Shown here one piece after another: positions 17,986-26,166 of a stretch of 35,814 nt of DNA. Position numbers and translations under genes: made by a program. Position 1 is the stretch's first letter. Each line of letters begins with the position of its first letter. The notes below the pieces were generated by a model. The model was not told where the DNA came from. It made no database searches and worked only from the letters and a program-made list of their open reading frames with translations. Origin of the DNA: Deltaproteobacteria bacterium (GTDB lineage Bacteria; Desulfobacterota; Syntrophia; Syntrophales; Smithellaceae); the NCBI GenBank assembly GCA_025355175.1, contig JANYAF010000137.1, positions 1-35,814 of the forward strand, read 5' to 3'.

Positions 17986-18252
17986 ATGGACAGTGTAAGT
18001 CTCGTCGCGATGGCCTCGATTATCGGTGCAGGTTTGGCAATGGGGATTGGTTCAATCGGTCCCGGTCTGGGTATGGGGCAGGCAATCGCCCAGGCTCTGT
18101 CAGCGATTGCTCAACAGCCGGATGAAAGAAACTCTTTAACCCGAACACTGTTTGTCGGATTGGCCATGATAGAATCCATTGCCATCTACTGCTTTGTTAT
18201 TTCCATGATTCTGATTTTCGCCAATCCTTTCTGGGGTTTCATTATAAAGTGA
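17986..18252 (+). CDS. atpE: N-type ATPase F0 subunit c (rotor ring)
   Basis: This 88-residue hairpin forms the membrane rotor ring. Helix 1 contains GSIGPGLGMGQA, the loop is QQPDERNS, and helix 2 carries the ion-binding carboxylate E63 followed by S64 and Y68. E-S-x3-Y matches Na+-binding c subunits such as that of Ilyobacter. However, the residue aligned with their helix-1 Gln (Q32 there) is M30 here, and a Gln appears two positions later as Q32. Most N-ATPase c subunits I recall have Glu at that site. Ion specificity is therefore unclear. A strong AAGGAGGAG precedes the ATG. Confidence 0.95.
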   Translation: MDSVSLVAMASIIGAGLAMGIGSIGPGLGMGQAIAQALSAIAQQPDERNSLTRTLFVGLAMIESIAIYCFVISMILIFANPFWGFIIK

Positions 18253-18264
18253 GGGGGATGATCC

Positions 18265-19035
18265 ATGCATATCGACTGGTTTGTTTTTTTAGCGCAAATC
18301 TTTAATTTCCTCCTGCTCATGTATTTGCTGAAACGCTTTCTTTACGGGCGGATTATCAAGGCCATGGATGACCGGGAAGCAAAAATTGCCGCGTGTTTTG
18401 CCGAAGCCGAACGGCTGAAAGAAGAAGCCAGCGAGGCAGTCGAGCTTTATGAAAAGCGCAACATGTTGCTCGGCCAGAAGAAAGAGCAGATGATCAACGA
18501 GGCAACAATGGCTGCCGATGCCAAGCGCAAGGAGCTGATGGAGAAAGTACGAGAAGAAGTCGATGCGGTTAAAGCGCGCTGGCAGGATATGCTGGTCCGG
18601 GAAAAGGATGCCTTTTTTTATGATCTGCGGCAACGGGCGGCTAAGCAATTATATGCCACGGCTCGCAAGGCGCTCGCTGATCTGGCAGACGCCGATCTGG
18701 ATGACCGGATTGTCGATGAATTCCTCCGGCGTGTCAAAACACTTGATGCCGAAAAAAGCGTTCAGATCCGCAAAGCGATCAGCGGAGTCAACAATCAGGT
18801 CATTATCCAGAGCGCTTTCGATATTTCCGCCTCGAGGCAGGTACAGATTGAGGAAGTCTTGAAAAAGCAGATCACTAACGGTTTTAAGGTCCGTTATCTG
18901 CGTGAGCCGGATATTGTATCAGGCATCGAATTGCGGGTGAATGGGCATAAGATCGCCTGGAGTCTTAATGAGTATCTGGAGACCCTTGTGGAAAATCTGA
19001 CCGAAACGCTCCAGAAAGAGGCGCATGCCACATAA
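18265..19035 (+). CDS. atpF: N-type ATPase F0 subunit b with delta-like C-terminal domain
   Basis: This 256-residue protein is much longer than a usual b subunit (about 160). Residues 1-25 are the membrane anchor, about 30-135 the charged coiled-coil stalk. From about 178 to 245 the sequence resembles the C-terminal domain of the delta subunit: VIIQSAFDISASRQ, then KVRYLREPDIVSGIELRVNG, then AWSLNEYLETL, matching delta's conserved 'G-[IV]-x-[IL]-[RK]-x-[GN]' and 'S-[LV]-x-x-x-[LR]-x-x-L' pattern. A separate atpH is missing from the operon, so this fusion probably supplies the stator contact to alpha. Start ATG follows GGGGG closely after atpE. Confidence 0.92.
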   Translation: MHIDWFVFLAQIFNFLLLMYLLKRFLYGRIIKAMDDREAKIAACFAEAERLKEEASEAVELYEKRNMLLGQKKEQMINEATMAADAKRKELMEKVREEVDAVKARWQDMLVREKDAFFYDLRQRAAKQLYATARKALADLADADLDDRIVDEFLRRVKTLDAEKSVQIRKAISGVNNQVIIQSAFDISASRQVQIEEVLKKQITNGFKVRYLREPDIVSGIELRVNGHKIAWSLNEYLETLVENLTETLQKEAHAT

Positions 19036-19093
19036 AGTAAGGCTATCGGCTGAAGGCTGAAGGCAAAACGGAAAAGATGTCAGGAGGCGTAGA

Positions 19094-20662
19094 ATGAATT
19101 CAGAGGTTAGCAAACTGGAAAATCAGGAATTAAAGACCTTTCTAGACGACACGTTTGACACGATGGATAAGGTTCTGGATGGGCAGAATCCTGATCTGCG
19201 GCAATATGAGGTAGGCCAGGTGGAATTTGTCGGACGTGATATTGCCAGAGTCAGCGGTCTGCCGAATATCCGCGCGGAGGAGCTGGTTCGCTTTGCAGGA
19301 AATTATATGGGACTGGTTTTTAATATCGACCCGAAGGAAATTGGCGTTGTTCTTTTGGATCCCAGTGAAAACCTGCAGGTCGGGTCGGAAGTGCAGCGTA
19401 CCAAGCGTGTTCTCGATGTGCCGGTGGGAGACGGGCTTTTAGGACGGGTGGTCGATCCCCTCGGACGGCCGCTGGATGGCCTGGGCGAAGTCAATACGGT
19501 CATGCGCCTGCCGGTGGAAAGACCCGCGCCAGCGGTTATGGACCGCGCGCCGGTTGTCGTACCGCTGCAGACAGGCATCAAGGTGATCGATGCACTGATT
19601 CCCGTCGGTCGCGGCCAGCGCGAATTAATCTTGGGCGACAGAATGACCGGCAAAACGGCCATTGCCATTGATACGATTATCAACCAGAAGGAAACCGGCA
19701 TTATTTCTATTTATTGCGCCACCGGCAAGAAAAGCGCTGATGTGGCCAAGGTGATTGCCGATTTGCGGGATCACGGCGTGATGGGATCATGCATTGTGGT
19801 GGTGGCCACCGGTGAAGACACACCGGGCTTGCAGTTTATCGCGCCTTACGCGGCCACAAGCATGGGGGAATATTTTGTAGAGCGTGGCAGGGACGTTTTG
19901 ATTATCTATGATGATCTGACATCTCATGCACGGGCCTACCGTGAAGTGTCGCTGCTTTTGCGGAGACCTCCCGGACGTGAAGCTTTTCCTGGTGATATTT
20001 TTTATATCCATTCCCGACTGCTTGAGCGCTCCACGCATATGAAGCCGGAATTGGGCGGCGGGTCGTTGACGTCATTGCCGATTACGGAAACAGAAGCGCA
20101 GGATATGTCGTCTTACATTCCGACCAACCTGATTTCCATTACGGACGGGCAGATTTATCTCTCGCCGGTTCTTTTCAGCAAGGGCATTCTGCCGGCGGTG
20201 GATGTCGGTAAATCCGTATCGCGGGTGGGCGGCAAGACGCAATTGCCCGCATACCGTTCCGTGGCGGGCGATCTTCGACTGTCCTACTCGCAGTTTGAAG
20301 AGTTGGAATCCTTCTCCCGTTTCGGCACAAGGCTTGATGAAGCTACGCGCCGCACGTTGGAACGCGGCTGGCGCGTGCGTGAAATTTTGAAGCAGGGTCA
20401 ATACAAACCGCTGCGCGCCTCCGAGCAGATTGCCTCTCTACTTTCTGTTACCGGCGGCGCTCTGGATCTTGTCCCGACGGACAAGATTCGTGAAGTGGAA
20501 AAACACCTGTTGCAAGCCGTCAATGAACAACTGCCGGAATTGTGCAGCCGGATTGAAGCGGGGAAAAAACTGGAAATGGCGGATCGCGACAGCATTATGA
20601 ATAAAATCAAACCGATTATTAAACCTTTTGAAGTGGTTGAGGACGCTAATGCAAACAACTGA
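19094..20662 (+). CDS. atpA: N-type ATPase F1 subunit alpha
   Basis: This 522-residue non-catalytic nucleotide-binding subunit alternates with beta in the F1 head. The P-loop is GDRMTGKT at 181-188, where ordinary alpha subunits have GDRQTGKT, so Q is replaced by M. The [27 protein letters not shown] and [21 protein letters not shown] segments are intact. AGGAGGCGTAGA precedes the ATG. The end overlaps atpG by 14 bases. Confidence 0.95.
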   Translation: MNSEVSKLENQELKTFLDDTFDTMDKVLDGQNPDLRQYEVGQVEFVGRDIARVSGLPNIRAEELVRFAGNYMGLVFNIDPKEIGVVLLDPSENLQVGSEVQRTKRVLDVPVGDGLLGRVVDPLGRPLDGLGEVNTVMRLPVERPAPAVMDRAPVVVPLQTGIKVIDALIPVGRGQRELILGDRMTGKTAIAIDTIINQKETGIISIYCATGKKSADVAKVIADLRDHGVMGSCIVVVATGEDTPGLQFIAPYAATSMGEYFVERGRDVLIIYDDLTSHARAYREVSLLLRRPPGREAFPGDIFYIHSRLLERSTHMKPELGGGSLTSLPITETEAQDMSSYIPTNLISITDGQIYLSPVLFSKGILPAVDVGKSVSRVGGKTQLPAYRSVAGDLRLSYSQFEELESFSRFGTRLDEATRRTLERGWRVREILKQGQYKPLRASEQIASLLSVTGGALDLVPTDKIREVEKHLLQAVNEQLPELCSRIEAGKKLEMADRDSIMNKIKPIIKPFEVVEDANANN

Positions 20663-21539
20663 GTCCCTGAAAAGAAGAATGAAGAGCGCTGGTGATCTTT
20701 TATCAGTTGTCAAAACGATGAAGGCACTCGCGGCGGTGAGCATACGGCAATACCAGAAGGCGGTCGAATCACTCACCGATTATAACCGGACGGTTGAAAT
20801 GGGTCTGCAAATTGTGCTCAAGGAACGAATGGGCGCAACCCTCAAGAGAAAGGCGTCCTCCATGAAAAGTTTGGGGGTGATTGTCTTCGGTTCCGATCAG
20901 GGCTTATGCGGACAGCTCAATGACCAGATATCTGTTTTTACGCTGGATTACATCAAAAAAACCGGCGTTAAAAAGGAAAAGCGGAAAGTACTTTCCATTG
21001 GCGCCCGCGTCGCCGACTATGTCGAAGATGCCGGACAGCCGGTGGACGAGTTAATGGGTACGCCTGCTTCCACGGCGGGTATCACGCCACTGGTTCAGGA
21101 AATCATCATGATTATCGATGAGTGGCATTTCCGTCAAAACGTTGATCATTTCCTTTTGTTTTATAATAAATATGTCAGCGGAGCGATCTATCATCCCCAC
21201 ATGGTTGAACTCCTGCCTGTCAACAGGGAGTGGCTCAAGGAAATCGCACGAAAAAAATGGGATTCCAAGTCGCTGCCCATTTTCCGGATGGACGGCGATC
21301 AGATTTTTTCCTCGCTAATCCGGGAATATCTTTTTGTGTCGCTTTATCGCGCGTTTGCCGAGTCACTGGCCAGTGAAAATGCCAGTCGTCTGGCGTCCAT
21401 GCAAAATGCCGAGAAAAATATTGAAGAACAGTTGCAGGATCTGCACATGCAGTTTCACCGCACGCGGCAGATGACAATTACCGAGGAACTTCTGGATATC
21501 GTTGCCGGTTTTGAGGCGATGCAGGAAGAGGCATCATAA
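20649..21539 (+). CDS. atpG: N-type ATPase F1 subunit gamma
   Basis: This is the central rotor shaft, 296 residues from the ATG at 20649. I chose that start over an upstream TTG at 20628 because GAGG lies seven bases before it and it begins [17 protein letters not shown], the usual start of gamma. Long N- and C-terminal helices form the coiled coil ([19 protein letters not shown] near the N-terminus and '[24 protein letters not shown]' region split across residues about 250-280). The core has [14 protein letters not shown]. It completes the nine-gene operon. Confidence 0.93.
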   Translation: MQTTESLKRRMKSAGDLLSVVKTMKALAAVSIRQYQKAVESLTDYNRTVEMGLQIVLKERMGATLKRKASSMKSLGVIVFGSDQGLCGQLNDQISVFTLDYIKKTGVKKEKRKVLSIGARVADYVEDAGQPVDELMGTPASTAGITPLVQEIIMIIDEWHFRQNVDHFLLFYNKYVSGAIYHPHMVELLPVNREWLKEIARKKWDSKSLPIFRMDGDQIFSSLIREYLFVSLYRAFAESLASENASRLASMQNAEKNIEEQLQDLHMQFHRTRQMTITEELLDIVAGFEAMQEEAS

Positions 21540-21565
21540 AGTATTTCAGAAAGGAGAACTGGCAT

Positions 21566-22372
21566 ATGTCAACAGGTTCGGATAAAAGAATTTGTGTCAT
21601 CTGCGCATGGCGCGAGAACTGTATGAAACGTTATCGGGTCAAGGCCAATGCCTTGTTTGATGTGAATTGTCCCGACTATACCAGAGATGTCAAACTCAAG
21701 GAAAAGGATGTCGATAAGCTGGTTGAAGATCAGGTGATACGCTGGCAGAAAGAAAAGAAGGAGAAGCCGGGGAGTGTCATCACGCTCTCCAGCGAAGCTG
21801 GCGCGGGCGGAGGCTGGGTCGCCCGGATTCTGGCTACGGAGCTGCAGATGAACATTGTCGGCAGCGAGCTGATTCACAAGGTTGCCGAAAGCGCCCACAT
21901 GAGCGACAAGGTCATTAAATCGCTTGATGAGAAGAGTATTTCTTTTTTCGATAGTCTCATTAGTTCTTTCTTTGAATCGCGTCATATCTGGCCCAACGAA
22001 TACATCCGTCATTTGTCGCTCGTGATGCACACCAACGCCGAGCACGGTAATATCATCATTATTGGTCGGGGCGGCAGTTTCATCCTGAAGGACAAGGCGT
22101 TTCGCGTGCGGATTATCGCGCCGCTGGAAACACGGGTGGAAAAGGTGATGCGTGATCGCAAAATGTCGCAAAAAGAAGCGCTGGAGCATGTTAAGAAATA
22201 CGATGGAGATCAGATTGCTTTTATCCGGAAGTACTTTAATGAAGATATCAAAGATCCAAATCATTACGATATACTGGTGAACACGGAAAACGTAGGGATT
22301 GAAACCGCGGCGGAATCAGTTAAAAAAGCGTTTCTGGCATGGAAAGCCTTACGCGAAAACAGCCAGGGATGA
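21566..22372 (+). CDS. Cytidylate kinase-like family protein
   Basis: This 268-residue protein belongs to the cytidylate-kinase-like group. Residues about 65-85 hold the nucleotide-binding ITLSSEAGAGGGWVARIL. Later come IIIIGRGGSFIL, a DRKMSQKEALEHV lid-like segment with basic residues, and a DILVNTENVG beta strand typical of the family. The first 40 residues carry cysteines (CVICAWRENCMKRY and VNCPDY) that could bind metal. Cellular substrates of this group are not well defined. It begins 26 bases after atpG with AAGGAG, so co-transcription with the ATPase is likely. Confidence 0.85.
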   Translation: MSTGSDKRICVICAWRENCMKRYRVKANALFDVNCPDYTRDVKLKEKDVDKLVEDQVIRWQKEKKEKPGSVITLSSEAGAGGGWVARILATELQMNIVGSELIHKVAESAHMSDKVIKSLDEKSISFFDSLISSFFESRHIWPNEYIRHLSLVMHTNAEHGNIIIIGRGGSFILKDKAFRVRIIAPLETRVEKVMRDRKMSQKEALEHVKKYDGDQIAFIRKYFNEDIKDPNHYDILVNTENVGIETAAESVKKAFLAWKALRENSQG

Positions 22373-22402
22373 CCTAACATTAGTCAATGAGGGCGATCCG
22401 CG

Positions 22403-22597
22403 ATGACCCGATATGAACGTGCTCTGCTTCTGGGATTGGCGGAGGAAATTATTTTGCAACTACGCAACCGGCTCACCGAGATTGAAAATCTTCATCCTCG
22501 GGAGTCGGTTCTGGGTATTGCCACGTTCCAGGAGCGTCTACGCAATATCGAGGATTTGCTTGATTGCGTTAAAAAAGATCGTGAATCATGTGTCTAG
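22403..22597 (+). CDS. Small helical protein of unknown function
   Basis: This 64-residue frame is compact and charged: ERALLLGLAEEIILQLRNRLTEIEN, then ATFQERLRNIEDLLDCVKKD. Two amphipathic helices are predicted. I do not recognise the family. The ribosome site is weak (GGGCGATCC). It begins 30 bases after the kinase-like gene and its TAG abuts the stop codon of the convergent sensor-kinase gene with no gap. Codon pattern and helical character argue for a real gene. Confidence 0.55.
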   Translation: MTRYERALLLGLAEEIILQLRNRLTEIENLHPRESVLGIATFQERLRNIEDLLDCVKKDRESCV

Positions 22598-23830
22598 TTA
22601 TGATGAAGTGCCGTCGGGGGTTGCAGCCAGATAAATGGAAAAGGTTGTGCCGACGTCGGCAAGCGATTCCACGCTGATCAGACCATTGTGGTATTTAATG
22701 ATGGAATCGCAGATGGCAAGCCCCAGACCGATGCCGCCGCGTTCCTTCTTTTCTTTTGTTGTGAAATAAGGATCAAATATCTTTGAGAGATTTTCGCGGG
22801 GAATGCCGATACCGCGGTCCTTGATAATGATGCGGACATAATTGCCTTCGCCCAGGGTCCGAATGTTGGTTCCGGTTGTTGTGTTTTCCGCAATAACTTC
22901 CACAACACCGCCGTCCGGCATCGCTTCTTTCGCGTTCGTAACCATGTTTTCAATTACCTGTTGAATCTGCATCGCGTCGATATCGGCCAGCCAGAGGTTG
23001 GAGGAGATAACCGGTTGGCACGTCACATTCGAGCCGGCCAGCACTTTCTGGAGAGCCTCTTTAATTAAAGGATCAACTTTCTCTAATTTTTTTACCGGGT
23101 AACCGCCCTGGGCGAAGGTGATCAGCCGGTGCGCCAGCTCCTTGGCCTGCAGGCCGGCCCGTTCCGCTATCGCCAAACCGTTTTCCAGAATCTTATCTTC
23201 TTCATTGGCGGAAATTTTGGCCAGGAAAACATTGCGCAGGATGGCTGAAAGCAGGCTGTCAAAGTCTTTGGCCACACCGTCCGCAAAGGTCCCCAGCGAT
23301 TCGAGTTTAGTTCTTTTGAGGAGTTCTTCTTCCGCCGTTTTCTGATCCGTGATGTCTTCCAGGGTCTCCATGGCGCCGAACATATTGCCACGTGAATCGC
23401 GAAGGCCTGCCGCGGTAATCCGGAACCATTTCCCCTTTTCACCCAGTTCCGGGAAAAATTCCGTTACTTCATAGGCTTCTTTCAGCAGTTTGGACTTAGC
23501 GACCTCTCCCGAGTAAAGGATGGAGGAATTGATTATTTTGTCGTTTAAAATCAAGTCAGCCATACAGGACCGGGGTGATGCGTAAAAGGCACGCCATTGC
23601 TGATCTGTGCCGATCACTTGATCCACCTTGATGCCGGAGAGTTCCTCCAGTGCTTTGTTCCAGTGAAGGATTTTATGATCTGTTGAAATAACGAATATTG
23701 GAATTGGAGAACTCTGGATAATGCTGCGGAGTATTTGTTCGACATTGCGGCCCCGCCAGATAGCATAAGCAAAGCTGACGATAGCCGTTGTCGCCAGTAA
23801 CAAAATAAAGAGAAGGAAATGAACTTGCAT
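22598..23830 (-). CDS. PAS-domain histidine-kinase-like protein lacking the phospho-acceptor histidine
   Basis: This 410-residue protein has an N-terminal membrane helix (about 5-25), a PAS domain (about 32-165) with a short coiled linker, a dimerisation helix pair (about 170-245) and a HATPase_c domain (about 250-402). The ATPase motifs look intact: N box N295/N299 in ENMVTNAKEAM, G1 DRGIGIP (338-344), F box FDPYFTTK, and G2 GGIGLGLA (365-372). The H box normally reads GIAHDFNN, but here it is GVAKDFDS, with K188 (codon AAA at 23267-23269) where His should be. It may be a pseudo-kinase, or may act through another residue such as H234. There is no response regulator gene beside it. Confidence 0.88.
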   Translation of the reverse strand: MQVHFLLFILLLATTAIVSFAYAIWRGRNVEQILRSIIQSSPIPIFVISTDHKILHWNKALEELSGIKVDQVIGTDQQWRAFYASPRSCMADLILNDKIINSSILYSGEVAKSKLLKEAYEVTEFFPELGEKGKWFRITAAGLRDSRGNMFGAMETLEDITDQKTAEEELLKRTKLESLGTFADGVAKDFDSLLSAILRNVFLAKISANEEDKILENGLAIAERAGLQAKELAHRLITFAQGGYPVKKLEKVDPLIKEALQKVLAGSNVTCQPVISSNLWLADIDAMQIQQVIENMVTNAKEAMPDGGVVEVIAENTTTGTNIRTLGEGNYVRIIIKDRGIGIPRENLSKIFDPYFTTKEKKERGGIGLGLAICDSIIKYHNGLISVESLADVGTTFSIYLAATPDGTSS

Positions 23831-24086
23831 TATGGGCTCCCGTATTTCAAACCTTTAGCCTAAGAAATCCCGATCTGGTCATATCTTCAAATGAACCGTA
23901 AAATCGCTGCAACGCTGCCTTCAACATTTTCTAGCGTCATTGCATAGCAAGGTTAGTCTGAAATTGCAAGATTGGAAAAAAGCGAATCGATGGCGCCGGA
24001 TTTTCATGGCATATCTTGTTGAAATTTAATCTCTTCGGGTTCTATTCCCTATAGCTTGCTGCGGAGTGGTTCATTTAAAAATATTC
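23831..24086. other. Divergent intergenic region between sensor kinase and mnmA
   Basis: This AT-rich spacer of 256 bases carries upstream sequence for both the minus-strand kinase gene and the plus-strand mnmA. I see no gene, repeat or strong hairpin. The promoter annotated at 24087 is the only clear signal. Confidence 0.45.
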
Positions 24087-24115
24087 TTGACAAATGGTGA
24101 CGGTTGGATTAATTA
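24087..24115 (+). promoter_or_regulatory. Sigma-70-type promoter for mnmA
   Basis: A perfect -35 box TTGACA (24087-24092) is followed after 17 bases by TAATTA (24110-24115) as -10. Transcription would begin near 24122, leaving a leader of about 128 bases before mnmA. The -10 box is imperfect. Confidence 0.6.
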
Positions 24116-24249
24116 CTACTAAAAAGATAGTGATAATAGACTTTGGCGGAACAGTGAGACGTTGCAAGCGATCACACTGACCGATTTGATGCGGATTTGC
24201 AGTCGGAAGGCGTGTGATAATTTACTGAATGATAGGTGAGTGAAAAAAC

Positions 24250-25338
24250 ATGGATGGTTCCAACAGTCCTTTAAAGAAAAAAGTTCTTGTGGCGATGAGT
24301 GGAGGGGTTGATTCATCGTTGGCGGCTCTGTTGTTGAAAGAGGCGGGTTATGCGGCAACCGGTGTCACGATGTGTCTGGGTATCCGTCAGGAAGGCGACC
24401 GCGCGAGCTGCTGCGGCGGCGACGCCATAGAAGACGCCAAGCGTGTTTGCAGTCAACTGGAAATTCCGCATTTTGTTTTTGACTTCGCTCACCTGATGGA
24501 AGAGTTGGTGATCAGCAAGTTTACAACCGAATACTTAAACGGAAGAACGCCGAATCCCTGCGTGGACTGCAACCGCCATCTGAAATTCGGATCTCTTCTG
24601 GAAAAAGCCCGTGGTCTGGGTTTTGATTATTTGGCCACCGGCCATTATGCCAGGATCGAGCATACCGGTGAGGCCTGGCATCTCAAGCGCCCGGAGGATA
24701 AAAATAAGGATCAGACGTACTTTCTTTATCCAATTAAGAAAGATGATTTGCCATGGATTCTTTTCCCGCTGGGAAGTCTCAGCAAACAGGACGTCCGCGC
24801 GCGAGCCAAACAAGCCGGGTTGCATGTGGCGCACAAAGCGGAAAGTCAGGATATCTGTTTTGTCACGCAGGGAAAGTACGGACAGTTTTTTAAAGAAAGA
24901 AATTTGTCGGCCGCCGCAGGCAATATTGTCGATCAAGAAGGCAAGGTTCTGGGGCGTCATCAGGGAATTATTTACTATACGATCGGCCAGCGCAGCGGTT
25001 TAGGAATCAGCGCAAAGAACCCCTTATATGTTCTTCGTTTTGATGCCCGGACCAATTCGGTTATTGTCGGGAATAAAGCAGACCTATTCGCATCGGGATT
25101 AATAGCCGGCGATCTGAATCTTCTGACCGATCGCTTTCCCGAAGACGTAGAAGCAAAAATCCGTTACAGGAAGAAACCGGCGCGCTGCATGGTGACAAAA
25201 GAAAACGGGAAATTGAGGGTTATTTTTAAAGAAACCCAGGAGTCGATTACACCGGGGCAGGCCGTTGTCTTTTACGCGAGCGATGAAGTGCTGGGCGGTG
25301 GTGTCATCGAGGACGTCATCCGTGATGTAGATCGTTGA
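24250..25338 (+). CDS. mnmA: tRNA-specific 2-thiouridylase
   Basis: This 362-residue enzyme adds sulfur to U34 of tRNA-Lys, -Glu and -Gln. The PP-loop is VAMSGGVDSSLAA (14-26). The catalytic cysteines are C107 in NPCVDCN and C203 in SQDICFV. C104 is an additional Cys at the position where E. coli MnmA has Asp (NPDxxCN), giving a three-Cys set that could hold an Fe-S cluster. Another Cys group, RASCCGGDAIEDAKRVC, lies at 51-67. The GATGHYAR and KDQTYFLY motifs are kept. The ATG at 24250 has a GTGAG-like site; fdhD follows 6 bases after the stop. Confidence 0.96.
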   Translation: MDGSNSPLKKKVLVAMSGGVDSSLAALLLKEAGYAATGVTMCLGIRQEGDRASCCGGDAIEDAKRVCSQLEIPHFVFDFAHLMEELVISKFTTEYLNGRTPNPCVDCNRHLKFGSLLEKARGLGFDYLATGHYARIEHTGEAWHLKRPEDKNKDQTYFLYPIKKDDLPWILFPLGSLSKQDVRARAKQAGLHVAHKAESQDICFVTQGKYGQFFKERNLSAAAGNIVDQEGKVLGRHQGIIYYTIGQRSGLGISAKNPLYVLRFDARTNSVIVGNKADLFASGLIAGDLNLLTDRFPEDVEAKIRYRKKPARCMVTKENGKLRVIFKETQESITPGQAVVFYASDEVLGGGVIEDVIRDVDR

Positions 25339-25344
25339 GGAGTT

Positions 25345-26112
25345 ATGGAAAAATTTCCAGTTGTATTAATTGATCAGGACAAAAGGACGACCGTCGAAGT
25401 GCCGGTGAGCGAAGAAGTGCCCCTGACCCTTGAAGTCAATGGCAAAGAGCTGGCTACATTGCTGGCAACACCGAAGCATCTGAAAAATCTGGTGACAGGG
25501 TTTTTATTCACGTCCGGTTTTATTCGCGAAGCCGCGCAGGTTAAGGACATCCACATCGATCAGGAACGCTGGAAAGCCGAGATCACTGCGGAAGGAGAAG
25601 GTTTTGCCGACGATCTTGTTTTTAAAAGAATCTATACATCCGGCTGCGGCAGGGGCGTCATTTTTTATAATCCTCTGGATTTATTGAACCGGATGAAAAT
25701 TGTCAGCGACTTTCAAGTAAAGAGCGAATCGGTTCGTGGAATGATGAAGGCGTTTCAGAAACAATCCGAAGAGCATCAATTGACCCGCGGGATTCACAGT
25801 GCCGCTCTGGCGTCACGCGACAAGCTGATGATCTTTCGTGATGACATTGGCCGGCACAACGCCATCGACAAGGTGATTGGTGAGGCTTTATATTCGCATA
25901 TCGAATTTGTGGACAAAATACTTTTTACCAGCGGGAGAATATCCTCGGAGATCCTGTCCAAGGTTCTCCGGTGTCGAATGCCCGTGATTGCGGCCATCGG
26001 TGCTCCGACCAATCAGGCCGTGAAACTGGCCCGTCAGGCGGAATTGACAATCGCCGGTCTGGTGCGGGGCTCGAAGATGTTTGTCTATAGCGGTGAAGAA
26101 AGATTATTTTAG
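25345..26112 (+). CDS. fdhD: Formate dehydrogenase accessory sulfurtransferase FdhD
   Basis: This 255-residue protein transfers sulfur to the molybdenum/tungsten cofactor of formate dehydrogenase. The EVPLTLEVNG start, the TSGCGRG loop, the GIHSAALAS segment and RDDIGRHNAIDKVIG are all recognisable. The loop has one Cys (C101); the second Cys of the CxxC found in E. coli FdhD is Gly here. GAGGAG lies just before the ATG, in the end of mnmA, so the two are probably co-transcribed. Formate dehydrogenase genes themselves are not in the window. Confidence 0.94.
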   Translation: MEKFPVVLIDQDKRTTVEVPVSEEVPLTLEVNGKELATLLATPKHLKNLVTGFLFTSGFIREAAQVKDIHIDQERWKAEITAEGEGFADDLVFKRIYTSGCGRGVIFYNPLDLLNRMKIVSDFQVKSESVRGMMKAFQKQSEEHQLTRGIHSAALASRDKLMIFRDDIGRHNAIDKVIGEALYSHIEFVDKILFTSGRISSEILSKVLRCRMPVIAAIGAPTNQAVKLARQAELTIAGLVRGSKMFVYSGEERLF

Positions 26113-26166
26113 CCGTATGTCCTCAATCAACGTTTCATCGACATCGAAAGAGAAAGGATCATTGAA

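Noticed and set aside
19036-19093. Short repeat GGCTGAAGGCTGAAGGC between atpF and atpA
   Set aside because: Only two and a half copies of a short unit; no inverted arm or conserved partner seen. Too short to call a repeat element.
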